Source of the DNA: Acidimicrobiaceae bacterium
GTDB lineage: Bacteria; Actinomycetota; Acidimicrobiia; Acidimicrobiales; RAAP-2
NCBI GenBank assembly: GCA_003133685.1
Contig: PKYQ01000018.1
Coordinates: 1-64,000 of the forward strand
DNA: 64,000 bases
Reading direction: 5' to 3'
In this document: positions 55,950 through 64,000 of the stretch, in pieces
Numbering within the stretch: position 1 is the stretch's first letter
Layout: the number at the start of each line of letters is the position of its first letter
Translations under genes and position numbers: made by a program
Notes under the pieces: generated by a model
Seen by the model: the letters and a program-made list of their open reading frames with translations, nothing else
Told to the model about the DNA's origin: nothing
The model's database searches: none

Positions 55950-58900
55950 ATGGAGTCCCGCGCGCGTCCGCCCTTCGCCCGACCGAGCGCGAACGACCCC
56001 TACCTCAGTGCACTGCGCGAACATGTCCTGATTTATGACGGCGCGACCGGAACGAATCTGCAACTCCAGGACCTGCACGCCGACGACTTCGGCGGCGCGG
56101 CGCTCGAAGGTTGTAACGAGATTCTCGTCGTCACCAAACCCGACGCCGTCGAACAGTTGCACCGCTCATTCTTGGACGTCGGCGCTGACGTCATCGAGAC
56201 CAACTCCTTCGGCGCCTTCTCAGTCGTGTTAGCCGAATACGGAATCGCGGAGCGGTCGCACGAACTCGCGATGGTGTCAGCCCAAATCGCGCGTCGCGTT
56301 GCCGATTCGTACGCCAGTCCCGGTTCGCCGCGCTTCGTGGCCGGCTCAATGGGTCCGGGAACGAAGTTTCCTTCGCTCGGCCAGATCACCTACGACGACC
56401 TCTCCGCCAGTTACGAGGAGATGGCGCTCGGACTCCTCGAAGGCGGCGTCGACCTGTTGATCGTCGAGACGGTCTACGACCTGCTGTCGGGCAAGGCCGC
56501 CATCGCGGCCTGTCACCGCGCGATGGTCCGACACGGGCGCGTCGTGCCGATCCAAGCGCAGGTGACGATCGAACTCACCGGACGGATGCTCCCGGGCACC
56601 GAGATCGGGGCCGCGCTGACGTCACTGAGTCCGCTCGGCATTGACGTGTTTGGTCTCAACTGCGCGACCGGACCGGTTGAGATGTACGAACCGCTCCGAC
56701 ATCTCAGCGAATCCTCACCCGTGCCACTTTCGTGCCTGCCCAACGCCGGACTACCGAGTGTCGTCGACGGCAAGATGCATTACGACCTCACGCCCGACGC
56801 CCTGGCCGAGCACCTCTCGAAGTTCGTCACGGAGTACGGCGTGCAGGTCGTCGGGGGCTGTTGTGGCACGACGCCCGAACACGTCGCGCGCGTCATCGAG
56901 GCGGTGCGACCACTTACGCCCGCCGTGCGAACGGCCGTGCTCGAGCCGGCCGTGGCCTCCATTTACTCCGCGACGAACTACCAACAGGACCGCTCGGTGC
57001 TACTCGTCGGTGAACGGACGAACGCGAACGGCTCCAAGAAGTTCCGTGACGCCATGCTCGAGGGCGACTGGGACGCCTGCGTCGGCATTGGTCGCGATCA
57101 GATCAAAGAGGGCGCGCACATCCTTGACGTCTGCGTCGACTACACCGGGGCCGACGGCGTCGCGGACATGAACGAACTCATGAGTCGATTGGCGACGCAG
57201 TCGTCGGTGCCGATCATGGTGGACACGACCGAGACCAAGGTCGCTCGCCAAGCGCTCACGTGGCTCGGGGGCAAGGCACTCCTCAATTCGGTCAATCTCG
57301 AAGAGGGCGACGGTCCGGGGACGCGTCTCGACGGATTCTTGACTCTCGCCGCGGAGTTCGGCGCGGCCATTGTCGCGACGTGCATCGACGAGGAGGGCCA
57401 GGCACGGACCGCCGAATGGAAGGTGCGCGCCGCTCGCGCGATCACCGAGCTCGCCGTGTCGCGCTACGGACTCGACCCTCACGACATTTTCATCGACACG
57501 TTAGCGTTGCCACTCTCGACGGGGATGGTCGAGTCGCGACGCGACGGCATCGAGACGATCGAAGCGATTCGAAGGATCAAGGCCGAGCTGCCGGGCGTGC
57601 GAACGATCCTCGGACTGTCCAACATCTCCTTCGGTCTCAACCCGGGCGCTCGACAAGTGTTGAACAGTGTCTTCTTGCACGAGTGCTCGGACGCCGGTCT
57701 GGACGCCGCCATCGTGCACGCGTCCAAGTTGTTGCCGCTGAACAGAATCGACGAAGAGGCCCGGCGTGTTTGTCTGGATCTCATCTACGACCGGCGCAGC
57801 GACGATTACGATCCGCTCACCGTGCTACTCGGTCTCTACGAAGGCGTCTCGACGTCGAACGCGGCCACCAGTTCACTCGACGATCTCGAACTCAATGACC
57901 GGCTGCGCCGGCGCATCATCGACGGCGCACGCGTCGGCCTCGAGGGCGACCTCGACGCTGCAATGGCCGAGGGCATGGCGCCACTCGACATCGTGAATCA
58001 ACTCCTGCTCGACGGCATGCGCGAAGTCGGCGACCTGTTCGCGTCGGGCGAGATGCAGCTGCCCTTCGTCCTGCAGAGCGCCGAAACGATGAAGTCGGCC
58101 GTCGCGCACCTCGAGCCCCACATGGAGAAGAGCGATCAGGGCGGTCGCGGTCGCGTCGTGCTCGCCACCGTGAAGGGGGACGTCCATGACATCGGCAAGA
58201 ACCTCGTCGACATCATCTTGACCAACAACGGGTACGAGGTCTTCAACCTCGGGATCAAGGTCGGGGTGAACGAGATGTTGAGCGCCCTCGAAGAACATCA
58301 GGCCGACGCCCTCGGGATGAGCGGCCTGTTGGTGAAGAGCACGTTGATCATGCGCGAGAACCTGGAGTTGATGAACGAGCGCGGCATGAGCCACGTGCCG
58401 GTTCTTCTCGGCGGGGCCGCTCTGACGCGCACCTACGTCGAACGCGACCTCCGACAGGTCTACAGCGGACGCGTGTTCTACGGCAAGGACGCTTTCGAGG
58501 GACTTCGCGTCCTCGACCGATTGGGCGAACTACGCCGTGGTGACGAGGAAGACCTCACCTTCGGTCGCGAGATTTCAGAGCGAAAGGTCTTTCGACGCAT
58601 CCGCGGCGACGCCGGCGAGGCACCAGAAGGACTCCCCAGTCGCAGTCCCGACATCGAGGACGACAATCCTCTCTTCACTCCGCCGTTCCTCGGAAGTCGC
58701 GTGGCCAAAGGCATGTCCGTTGACGAGATCAGCGAGTACCTCAACTTGACGGCGCTCTTTCGCAATCAATGGGGATTCCGACCCGAAAACGGTGAAGACG
58801 ACCCCGCCTTCAAAGAGCGCGTCAGCGCGACGCTGCGTGAACAGTTGGCGATCGCCAAAGAGGAGTCGCTCCTCGTGCCCCAAGCGGTCTGGGGTCACTA

Positions 58901-59456
58901 CGCCTGCGCTTCAGAGGGCAATGACCTCATTCTCTATGGCGACGACACCCGCACCGAGGAAATTACCCGATTCACGTTCCCGCGCCAGCGGGTGTCGCCC
59001 TTCCTCTGCATCGCTGACTTCTTTCGTTCGGTCGAGAGCAGTGACCTGGACTACGCCAGTTTCATGCTCGTCACGATGGGGTCACGCGTCTCGGAGCGTT
59101 GTCAGGAACTCTTCGCGGACAACCACTACACCGACTACCTCATGTTGCACGGCCTCGGGGTCGAGATGGCGGAGGCGCTCGCTGAGATGTGGCACAAACG
59201 TATTCGCACCGAACTCGGCTACGTCGAAGAAGACGGCCCGACGCTGACGGGACTCTTTCGCCAGCGGTATCGAGGGGGACGCTATTCGTGGGGTTATCCG
59301 GCCTGTCCGGACCTCACCGATAACGCCAAGGTCGCGAAACTTCTGGAAAGCGAACGCATTGGCGTCACGGTCTCCGAGGGCTTCCAATTACACCCCGAAC
59401 AGACGACCGACGCGATCATCTGCCATCACCCGATGGCGAAGTACTTCGTCGCCTAA
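55950..59456 (+). CDS. metH: Cobalamin-dependent methionine synthase
   Basis: 1168 residues from ATG 55950; the 55 extra residues of the ORF track are antisense to the adenosyltransferase gene. Four modules are complete: homocysteine domain (YDGATGTNLQLQ.., LNCATGP, zinc Cys304-Cys305 in GGCCGTTPEH), pterin-binding domain (VGERTNANGSKKF, about 350-610), cap and B12-binding domain (DVHDIG at 744-749, with His746 as lower cobalt ligand, and SGLLVKSTLIM), and the AdoMet reactivation domain ending RYSWGYPACPDL. It transfers methyl from methyltetrahydrofolate to homocysteine. A hairpin with a T-run follows the stop. Confidence 0.97.
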   Translation: MESRARPPFARPSANDPYLSALREHVLIYDGATGTNLQLQDLHADDFGGAALEGCNEILVVTKPDAVEQLHRSFLDVGADVIETNSFGAFSVVLAEYGIAERSHELAMVSAQIARRVADSYASPGSPRFVAGSMGPGTKFPSLGQITYDDLSASYEEMALGLLEGGVDLLIVETVYDLLSGKAAIAACHRAMVRHGRVVPIQAQVTIELTGRMLPGTEIGAALTSLSPLGIDVFGLNCATGPVEMYEPLRHLSESSPVPLSCLPNAGLPSVVDGKMHYDLTPDALAEHLSKFVTEYGVQVVGGCCGTTPEHVARVIEAVRPLTPAVRTAVLEPAVASIYSATNYQQDRSVLLVGERTNANGSKKFRDAMLEGDWDACVGIGRDQIKEGAHILDVCVDYTGADGVADMNELMSRLATQSSVPIMVDTTETKVARQALTWLGGKALLNSVNLEEGDGPGTRLDGFLTLAAEFGAAIVATCIDEEGQARTAEWKVRAARAITELAVSRYGLDPHDIFIDTLALPLSTGMVESRRDGIETIEAIRRIKAELPGVRTILGLSNISFGLNPGARQVLNSVFLHECSDAGLDAAIVHASKLLPLNRIDEEARRVCLDLIYDRRSDDYDPLTVLLGLYEGVSTSNAATSSLDDLELNDRLRRRIIDGARVGLEGDLDAAMAEGMAPLDIVNQLLLDGMREVGDLFASGEMQLPFVLQSAETMKSAVAHLEPHMEKSDQGGRGRVVLATVKGDVHDIGKNLVDIILTNNGYEVFNLGIKVGVNEMLSALEEHQADALGMSGLLVKSTLIMRENLELMNERGMSHVPVLLGGAALTRTYVERDLRQVYSGRVFYGKDAFEGLRVLDRLGELRRGDEEDLTFGREISERKVFRRIRGDAGEAPEGLPSRSPDIEDDNPLFTPPFLGSRVAKGMSVDEISEYLNLTALFRNQWGFRPENGEDDPAFKERVSATLREQLAIAKEESLLVPQAVWGHYACASEGNDLILYGDDTRTEEITRFTFPRQRVSPFLCIADFFRSVESSDLDYASFMLVTMGSRVSERCQELFADNHYTDYLMLHGLGVEMAEALAEMWHKRIRTELGYVEEDGPTLTGLFRQRYRGGRYSWGYPACPDLTDNAKVAKLLESERIGVTVSEGFQLHPEQTTDAIICHHPMAKYFVA

Positions 59457-59471
59457 GGGATCTCGCGCGCG

Positions 59472-59502
59472 ATCGACCTGTCGTCGTCCGGTCGATTTCT
59501 TA
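59472..59502 (+). terminator. Hairpin terminator after metH
   Basis: ATCGACC (59472-59478), an 11-base loop, and GGTCGAT (59490-59496), followed by TTTCTT. It lies 16 bp after the metH stop and ends at the stop codon of the convergent secreted-protein gene. Confidence 0.55.
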
Positions 59503-59934
59503 GAGCAGGTCGACGGCCCACTTCGCGCAGACGATGACCGTCTTATCGAAGTCCTGCCATTCGCGAGCCCACGTCACTTGGTGACTCCCGACGTAGTTTG
59601 CCAGCGACTTCATGTTCGATGACGTGGCCTCGACCTTGAGAATTGGAACGAGGATACGCAGCGAACTCTTCGCGATGGCCGTGTTGGCTTCTGACCGCAG
59701 GTGCTCGAAATATTTCAGATTCTGCTTCGCCCACGCGTGATAGGCGGCGGGATTGTTGTTCGTCGGCGGCGTCGGATGATCCGCGATCATCGATTCGCAG
59801 TAGTTGTTTATGGTTGACGATTTGAAAGTCGCCGCACCGCTCGGCGACGCGCCGACGAACGTGATCGCCACTGTCCCGACGAGGGCGGCTGCGGCGAGAG
59901 CGCGACAAAACTTACGATCACGCCGAACGCTCAA
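59500..59934 (-). CDS. Secreted hypothetical protein
   Basis: 144 residues with a clear Sec signal peptide (RRDRKFCRALAAAALVGTVAITFVGASPSGAA, cleavage after GAA). The mature part of about 110 residues is helical-looking and has two cysteines (NNYCESM and VIVCAKW) that could form a disulfide. I do not recognise a family. The pattern, helical with a Cys near each end, resembles small exported proteins common in Acidimicrobiia-like genomes. It follows a divergently oriented metH terminator on the other strand and precedes nothing obvious in an operon. Confidence 0.7.
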   Translation of the reverse strand: MSVRRDRKFCRALAAAALVGTVAITFVGASPSGAATFKSSTINNYCESMIADHPTPPTNNNPAAYHAWAKQNLKYFEHLRSEANTAIAKSSLRILVPILKVEATSSNMKSLANYVGSHQVTWAREWQDFDKTVIVCAKWAVDLL

Positions 59935-59974
59935 CTCAGACGTGTCGTCATTCCAATGACGTGGCGCACGACGA

Positions 59975-60739
59975 CTACTCGTGGCTGCCCGTGCCCGTGA
60001 TCGTGACTACCGTGTTCATCACGGGCTCGACGAAGACGCAAATCGCGCTTCCGGGAACCGGCATCTCTTCCAGCACGATGGTGCCACCGAGCTCGCGAAT
60101 CTTGTTGCGTGCCGCCTCGAGCGTGTCGACGACGTAGATCGAATTCCACTGCGCGCCCGGTCGTTCCGGTACCTGGTTTTGCGAGACACTGGCGAACCAC
60201 TGTTCCCCAACGTTCAGGACCTGCATTCCCGGTGATGGTTCGATGACGGTATGTCCGGTCAACGTCGTGTAGTAGGCCACGGCCGCCGCCGGGTCATTGG
60301 ACGCGTGGTCGAACCACCCGGGTGCGTTGGCCTCGTAGGCGACGCCGAAGCCTCTGAACTCGCCCTCTTGCCAGAGTCCGTGCACGGCACCCGTCGGGTC
60401 CGTCACCAACGCCATGACGCCGGCACCGGGAATCTCCATCGGTCCCATGAACACGGTGCCACCCAACTCGGCCGCCGTCGCCGCCGAGGTGTTCATGTCG
60501 TCGGTCAAGAAGTACGGCACCATTGCGCCCGTACCACCGGGTCCCTGTCCCAGTCCCATCACGGGGGCGCCGTCGAACTGGGCAATTGAGTAGTAGCCCA
60601 TTTTCTCGTCGCCTATGTCCCACGTCCATCCGTAGAGCGCCGAGTAGAAGTTCATGAGTGCTTCTCGTTGTTCCGTGGTCTCGACCATGACGTCGACCCA
60701 GTCCGGTATTCCGATTATGTGCGTGTCAAGTTTTGGCAT
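59975..60739 (-). CDS. Two-domain VOC family protein (CFP30B-like)
   Basis: 254 residues with two VOC domains: GIPDWVDVMVETTEQREALMNFYSALYGWTWD.. and APGWFDHASNDPAAAVAYYTTLTGHTV... The PDWVD start and repeated FYxxLxGW pattern are those of the CFP30B/hydroxylase group of actinobacteria. Function is unknown; members of the group bind small ligands. Weak homology to the single-domain VOC at 31063 is only at fold level. Confidence 0.88.
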   Translation of the reverse strand: MPKLDTHIIGIPDWVDVMVETTEQREALMNFYSALYGWTWDIGDEKMGYYSIAQFDGAPVMGLGQGPGGTGAMVPYFLTDDMNTSAATAAELGGTVFMGPMEIPGAGVMALVTDPTGAVHGLWQEGEFRGFGVAYEANAPGWFDHASNDPAAAVAYYTTLTGHTVIEPSPGMQVLNVGEQWFASVSQNQVPERPGAQWNSIYVVDTLEAARNKIRELGGTIVLEEMPVPGSAICVFVEPVMNTVVTITGTGSHE

Positions 60740-60830
60740 AGCGGCAGTATTTCACAGCATCCTGAAACCGTGCACAGCCGACGACGAACTCTCGGTGACC
60801 GGTCGGCTTCGACTTGGTTAACGCAACGTA

Positions 60831-62456
60831 CTAGCGGCGACTGGGCGCGGCGACCGGCGTGGCGTCACTCAATGCCTCACGAGCGTGATAGCTCGAACGA
60901 GTCAGGGGCGAGGACTGTACGTGCTTGAGACCGAGGCGCCGACCCCGTTCGGCGAGATCGACGAACTCCCACGGTTCCCACCAGCGCGCCACCGGCAAGT
61001 GATCCCCCGTTGGTCGCAGGTACTGACCAATCGTGGCGATCGACACGCCCACGGCCGCCATGTCCGCCAGGACCTCTTCCACTTCGTCGGCGCTCTCGCC
61101 AAGTCCGACCATCAAGCCGGACTTGGTCGTGAGTCCAGCTTGCACACTTCGGGCGAGCACGGTGAGTGAGCGTAAGTACCCGGCACTCGGTCGAACGGCG
61201 CGTTGTAGTCGAGCGACCGTCTCGACGTTGTGGTTCAAGACGTCGGGGCGCGCGTCGAAGATCAATTGCAGCGACGCGGCGTCGCCCTTGAGATCACTGG
61301 TGAGAACCTCGACGTTCGTCTCGGGTGAGCGTTCGCGAATGGCGCGAATTGTCGCGGCGATCGCGCCGGCGCCCCCGTCGGCGAGGTCGTCGCGGGCGAC
61401 GCACGTGATGACCGCGTGCGCCAGTTTGAGGCGAACGACGGCTTCAGCGACCCGCTCGGGTTCGCTCGGGTCGAGAGCGAGAGGTTTGCGCGTGTCGATC
61501 AGACAGAACCCGCACGCCCTCGTGCAGCGTTCACCGTTTACCATGAACGTCGCCGTGCCGGCCGACCAGCATTCGAAGATATTTGGACAGCCCGCCTCTT
61601 CACAGACCGTGACGAGCCGAAGGTCCTCGGTGAGCGTGCGCAACGATTGGTACTCCTCGCCCATATGTGCTTCGATGCGCAACCATTCGGGCTTGCGGCT
61701 ATGAATCGGAACACCCGCGTCGGGATCGACGCCGGCTTTTCGCAGCCGCCGCAAGAGCGGTCGCTCGGAACTCACCGACGCCGCACTGCGTTCAACGCGC
61801 GCAACGGTGGCATTGGACCCGAGTCGTTCTTCCAACTCGACGCCGAGTTGCTCGTCGACTTCTAACGCGCTGACCGCGAGACCGAGCGACGTCATCGACG
61901 CGACGGGCTTGTCGGCGATGCCGCACGGGACGATGGCTGTGAACCCCTCCATGTCGATGTCGACGTTCAACGCGACACCGTGCAGGGTGCGACGCAGTCC
62001 CAATTCGTTGCGTTCAGTTCGAACGCCTACGGCGGCAATCTTGGACGGAACACCATCGACGTCGGCCCAGACGCCTGGATAGCCGTCCAACCGGTCGACC
62101 CGTCCAAGTCGGCCCTCGGGGTCGAAGTGTCGCACGGTCGCGATGACGGCGTCCTCGAGTCGAGTCACGTGGACCTTGCCGGCCGAGGGATCGTCGGCGA
62201 CAGTGACAATCGCCCACGCCACGACTTGACCGGGTGCGTGATACGTGACGTCGCCGCCGCGATCGGCGTCGATCACGACGGCGTTCAGCGACTCCGGCGG
62301 AACCAAGAAGTGTTCCTCCATGGTTCGAATGCCTCGCGTGTACGTCGGCGGGTGTTCGAACACCAATATGTAGTCGTCGCTGGCCTGCAAGAGCGCACGC
62401 TGGAAGTCATTTGCCTCCGCGAAGGAAATTCGACCGAGGTGGCGACGACGCAACAC
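60831..62456 (-). CDS. LipB-LipA fusion: octanoyltransferase and lipoyl synthase
   Basis: 541 residues in one frame. Residues 1-220 are LipB: FEHPPTYTRGIR, RGGDVTYHAPGQVVAW, conserved Lys139 in VPSKIAAVGVR and catalytic Cys178 in IVPCGIADKPVASM. Residues about 245-541 are LipA: RKPEWLRIEAHMGEEY, auxiliary cluster Cys285/290/296 (CEEAGCPNIFECW), radical SAM Cys311/315/318 (CTRACGFC), VITCVARDDLADGGAGA, HNVETV, and the C-terminal RSSY whose Ser binds the auxiliary cluster. The protein would transfer octanoyl from ACP to an apo-protein and then insert the two sulfurs. The genes are separate in most bacteria. The GTG start follows the E2 stop without a gap, so enzyme and target are co-produced. 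Confidence 0.93.
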   Translation of the reverse strand: MLRRRHLGRISFAEANDFQRALLQASDDYILVFEHPPTYTRGIRTMEEHFLVPPESLNAVVIDADRGGDVTYHAPGQVVAWAIVTVADDPSAGKVHVTRLEDAVIATVRHFDPEGRLGRVDRLDGYPGVWADVDGVPSKIAAVGVRTERNELGLRRTLHGVALNVDIDMEGFTAIVPCGIADKPVASMTSLGLAVSALEVDEQLGVELEERLGSNATVARVERSAASVSSERPLLRRLRKAGVDPDAGVPIHSRKPEWLRIEAHMGEEYQSLRTLTEDLRLVTVCEEAGCPNIFECWSAGTATFMVNGERCTRACGFCLIDTRKPLALDPSEPERVAEAVVRLKLAHAVITCVARDDLADGGAGAIAATIRAIRERSPETNVEVLTSDLKGDAASLQLIFDARPDVLNHNVETVARLQRAVRPSAGYLRSLTVLARSVQAGLTTKSGLMVGLGESADEVEEVLADMAAVGVSIATIGQYLRPTGDHLPVARWWEPWEFVDLAERGRRLGLKHVQSSPLTRSSYHAREALSDATPVAAPSRR

Positions 62457-63638
62457 CTAGCGCTCACCCTCGACGTCAAGTCCGCCGAGCAGTTGTCCGA
62501 CTCGCTCGAGATACTCCGCCGCTCCCACCGGTTCACTGACCCGGTGGTCGAAGGAAAGACCGAGCACGACGCGTCGTCCGATACCCACGGCGGCCACGCC
62601 GTCGGTGGTGATCACAACCGGTACCTCGCGCACGGCGCCGACCGAAAGTACGGCGACCTGCGGTTGGATGATGATTGGTTCGGACCACAGGGAGTTGGCG
62701 CTCGGCGCACCGATGACCGTAAAGGTCCCACCCATGAGATCATCGGTCGTGAGTTGACGAGAGGCGACGCGTTCGTCGAGTTCATTGACGCGACGTGCCA
62801 GTGCTCGAAGCGTCAATCCCGCCGCGGCGTGGACGACCGGCACCAGCATGCCGTCATCGGCGATCGACCGCACGAGGCCGAGATTCACGGTGCGGTGCAC
62901 GACGAGCTCCTCACCAGTAAACGTGGCGTTCAAAAATTCGAACTCCGCCAGGGCACGAACGGCGGCGAGACTCACCAGCATCTCATCGCTGACTGCGACG
63001 CCGTCGCGCGTTGAACGACCGAGCGCGTCGAGCTTCGCGAAGACGGCGCCGTCGACTTCAATTGCGACGAATCCGTGCGGGGTGACCTGGGCCGAAACGG
63101 CCATGTGCTGTCCCATGCGACGACGACCATTGGAGAGTGCGACGACGACCTCTTCGGTCGGCCCTTCCAACACCGCGCGCTCGGCGTCACGACGCGTGAT
63201 CGCGCCACCTGGTCCACTCCCTTGAAGTGTCGAGGGTTCGACTCCGCCGTCCGCCAATATCCGACGAACGACCGGTGACACGACGACACCATTGACGATG
63301 TCGGTGCTCTTGGCGACAACGGGCGCCGGAGTGGACGACGGCTCTTCGGTGATCGGTTTCTTTTGCGGTTCGTCGATGCGGGGCGCACTCGGTGTTGCGG
63401 AACCCGACTCGTCGATGACCGCGACTCTCGAACCGGTCTCCACGGTGTCGCCTTCTTCGGCCAGAATCTCGACCAAGACGCCCGCGGCTGGTGACGGCAT
63501 CTCTGAATCAACTTTGTCGGTCGAAACTTCAAAGAGCGGCTCGTCGCGCGCGACCGCGTCGCCCACTTTCTTGAACCACTGGGTGATGATTCCTTCGGTA
63601 ACCGACTCGCCGAGCGACGGGAGCGTGACGTCTGTCAT
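62457..63638 (-). CDS. Dihydrolipoamide acyltransferase (E2) of a 2-oxo acid dehydrogenase
   Basis: 393 residues: one lipoyl domain (VTLPSLGESVTEGIITQWFKKVGD.., lipoyl Lys42 in STDKVDSEMP), a Ser/Pro/Thr linker, a peripheral subunit-binding domain (VSPVVRRILADGGVEPSTLQGSGPGGAITRRD, about 118-150), and a C-terminal acyltransferase domain. The catalytic block reads LSFDHRVSEP, with Glu369-Pro where the family almost always has Asp-Gly (HRxxDG). Kgd in this window has its own E2-like domain but no lipoyl domain, so this protein might support Kgd or a pyruvate or branched-chain complex. In mycobacteria dlaT likewise lies near lipB and lipA. Confidence 0.92.
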   Translation of the reverse strand: MTDVTLPSLGESVTEGIITQWFKKVGDAVARDEPLFEVSTDKVDSEMPSPAAGVLVEILAEEGDTVETGSRVAVIDESGSATPSAPRIDEPQKKPITEEPSSTPAPVVAKSTDIVNGVVVSPVVRRILADGGVEPSTLQGSGPGGAITRRDAERAVLEGPTEEVVVALSNGRRRMGQHMAVSAQVTPHGFVAIEVDGAVFAKLDALGRSTRDGVAVSDEMLVSLAAVRALAEFEFLNATFTGEELVVHRTVNLGLVRSIADDGMLVPVVHAAAGLTLRALARRVNELDERVASRQLTTDDLMGGTFTVIGAPSANSLWSEPIIIQPQVAVLSVGAVREVPVVITTDGVAAVGIGRRVVLGLSFDHRVSEPVGAAEYLERVGQLLGGLDVEGER

Positions 63639-63749
63639 TTCATCAACTCTACGGGCGCGAATTCCACGAAGAGCCCATTTCGGTGATCCTCAATTAGGCG
63701 TTGCGGATTGAGTTCGGCAGCAAAGTGAGATAAATGGTGCGAAAGTCAG

Positions 63750-63761
63750 GCGCAATTGCGC
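63750..63761. promoter_or_regulatory. 12-bp perfect palindrome between E2 and hydrolase genes
   Basis: GCGCAATTGCGC lies in the 184-bp divergent gap (63639-63822) between the E2 gene and the last gene. The position suits an operator, but no regulator can be named. The rest of the gap shows nothing else definite. Confidence 0.3.
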
Positions 63762-63822
63762 GGGGGCGTGACATCTCAACACCTCCTTTTGATCGAGGAG
63801 AGATGAAACTATCGTGAGTTGC

Positions 63823-64000
63823 ATGACACATTCTGTCGAAGTCACCTGGCGGCTGGAAGAAATCACCATGCGTGGAACCCTTACGCTCCCCGCCGGCGGC
63901 GGTCGATTCCCAGGCGTCGTATTGGTAGCTGGCAGCGGGCCTACCGACCGTGACTGGTGCTCACCACTGCTCCCTGGCGCCAACGGCAGTGGCCGACTCT
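63823..64000 (+). CDS. Alpha/beta hydrolase, 3' partial
   Basis: The gene runs off the window; 59 residues are visible, too short for the ORF track. It begins MTHSVEVTWRLEEITMRGTLTLP and continues GGRFPGVVLVAGSGPTDRDWCSP, the N-terminal strands and oxyanion loop of the dienelactone-hydrolase/BAAT-like group, in which AGSGPTDRD is characteristic. A GTG three codons earlier (63814) is nearer to the GAGGAGA motif at 63795 and may be the true start. Confidence 0.75.
   Translation, partial: MTHSVEVTWRLEEITMRGTLTLPAGGGRFPGVVLVAGSGPTDRDWCSPLLPGANGSGRL

Overview
The window is a gene-dense (about 95% coding by eye), high-GC chromosomal segment from an actinobacterium. I place it in Actinomycetota because of the mycobacterial-type fused 2-oxoglutarate decarboxylase/E2 protein (Kgd), a PafB-PafC type double WYL regulator, an FbiD/CofC-type enzyme for coenzyme F420, a free-standing birA facing an actinobacterial biotin carboxylase/BCCP subunit, and a lysine/alanine-rich histone H1-like protein. 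An Acidimicrobiia-like lineage is my best guess, but that is inference. No rRNA, tRNA, CRISPR array or prophage was seen.

Layout. 1-5.5 kb: an exported fragment and a membrane-anchored BTAD protein converge on an operon of alpha/beta hydrolase, membrane-anchored MurF-like ligase and D-Ala-D-Ala ligase. 5.8-8.5 kb: a short UvrD-like helicase, a class II aldolase family protein and the relic of a ThDP-dependent decarboxylase. 8.5-14.3 kb: a tightly overlapping operon kgd > NYN-S1 RNase-like gene > FabZ-like gene > xth. 14.4-16.1 kb: hydrolase and TIGR01777 epimerase. 16.2-24.5 kb: a family-5 peptide ABC transporter with two paralogous binding proteins, two permeases, and a fused two-domain ATPase on the opposite strand, separated from the permeases by a 204-bp element with perfect 36-bp terminal inverted repeats. 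24.5-26.5 kb: rnhB with a relic of a second rnhB, fbiD, and the H1-like gene. 26.6-31 kb: an orphan conjugation-type pair (TraG/VirD4-like NTPase and TrwC/MobF relaxase) next to the PafBC fusion. 31-33.6 kb: small genes (VOC, DUF3995-like, DUF2237-like, moaC, fmdB-like).

33.6-47 kb: tldD/pmbA, dxs, msrB, ftsEX-prfB, secA, a rhamnose-type glycosyltransferase with rfbD, and birA. 47.2-53.2 kb: acyl-CoA carboxylase alpha subunit, M20 hydrolase, ABM-like protein, the large subunit of a methylmalonyl-CoA-mutase family enzyme, and an N-terminal rhodanese-MoeB fusion. 53.2-64 kb: nitroreductase, leucyl aminopeptidase, cobalamin adenosyltransferase back-to-back with metH, a secreted protein, a double VOC protein, a LipB-LipA fusion directly behind a lipoyl E2 gene, and the start of another alpha/beta hydrolase.

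The metabolic genes cohere: BirA modifies the biotin carboxylase subunit, the cobalamin adenosyltransferase can supply the mutase, MetH also uses cobalamin, and LipBA can lipoylate the adjacent E2. Most same-strand neighbours overlap by 4 bp (ATGA/GTGA), and five convergent junctions share a CTAG or CTAA stop tetranucleotide. The clearest unusual items are the LipB-LipA fusion, the NYN-S1 protein, the 36-bp-TIR element, the orphan relaxase/coupling pair, and two gene relics that the ORF track does not show.
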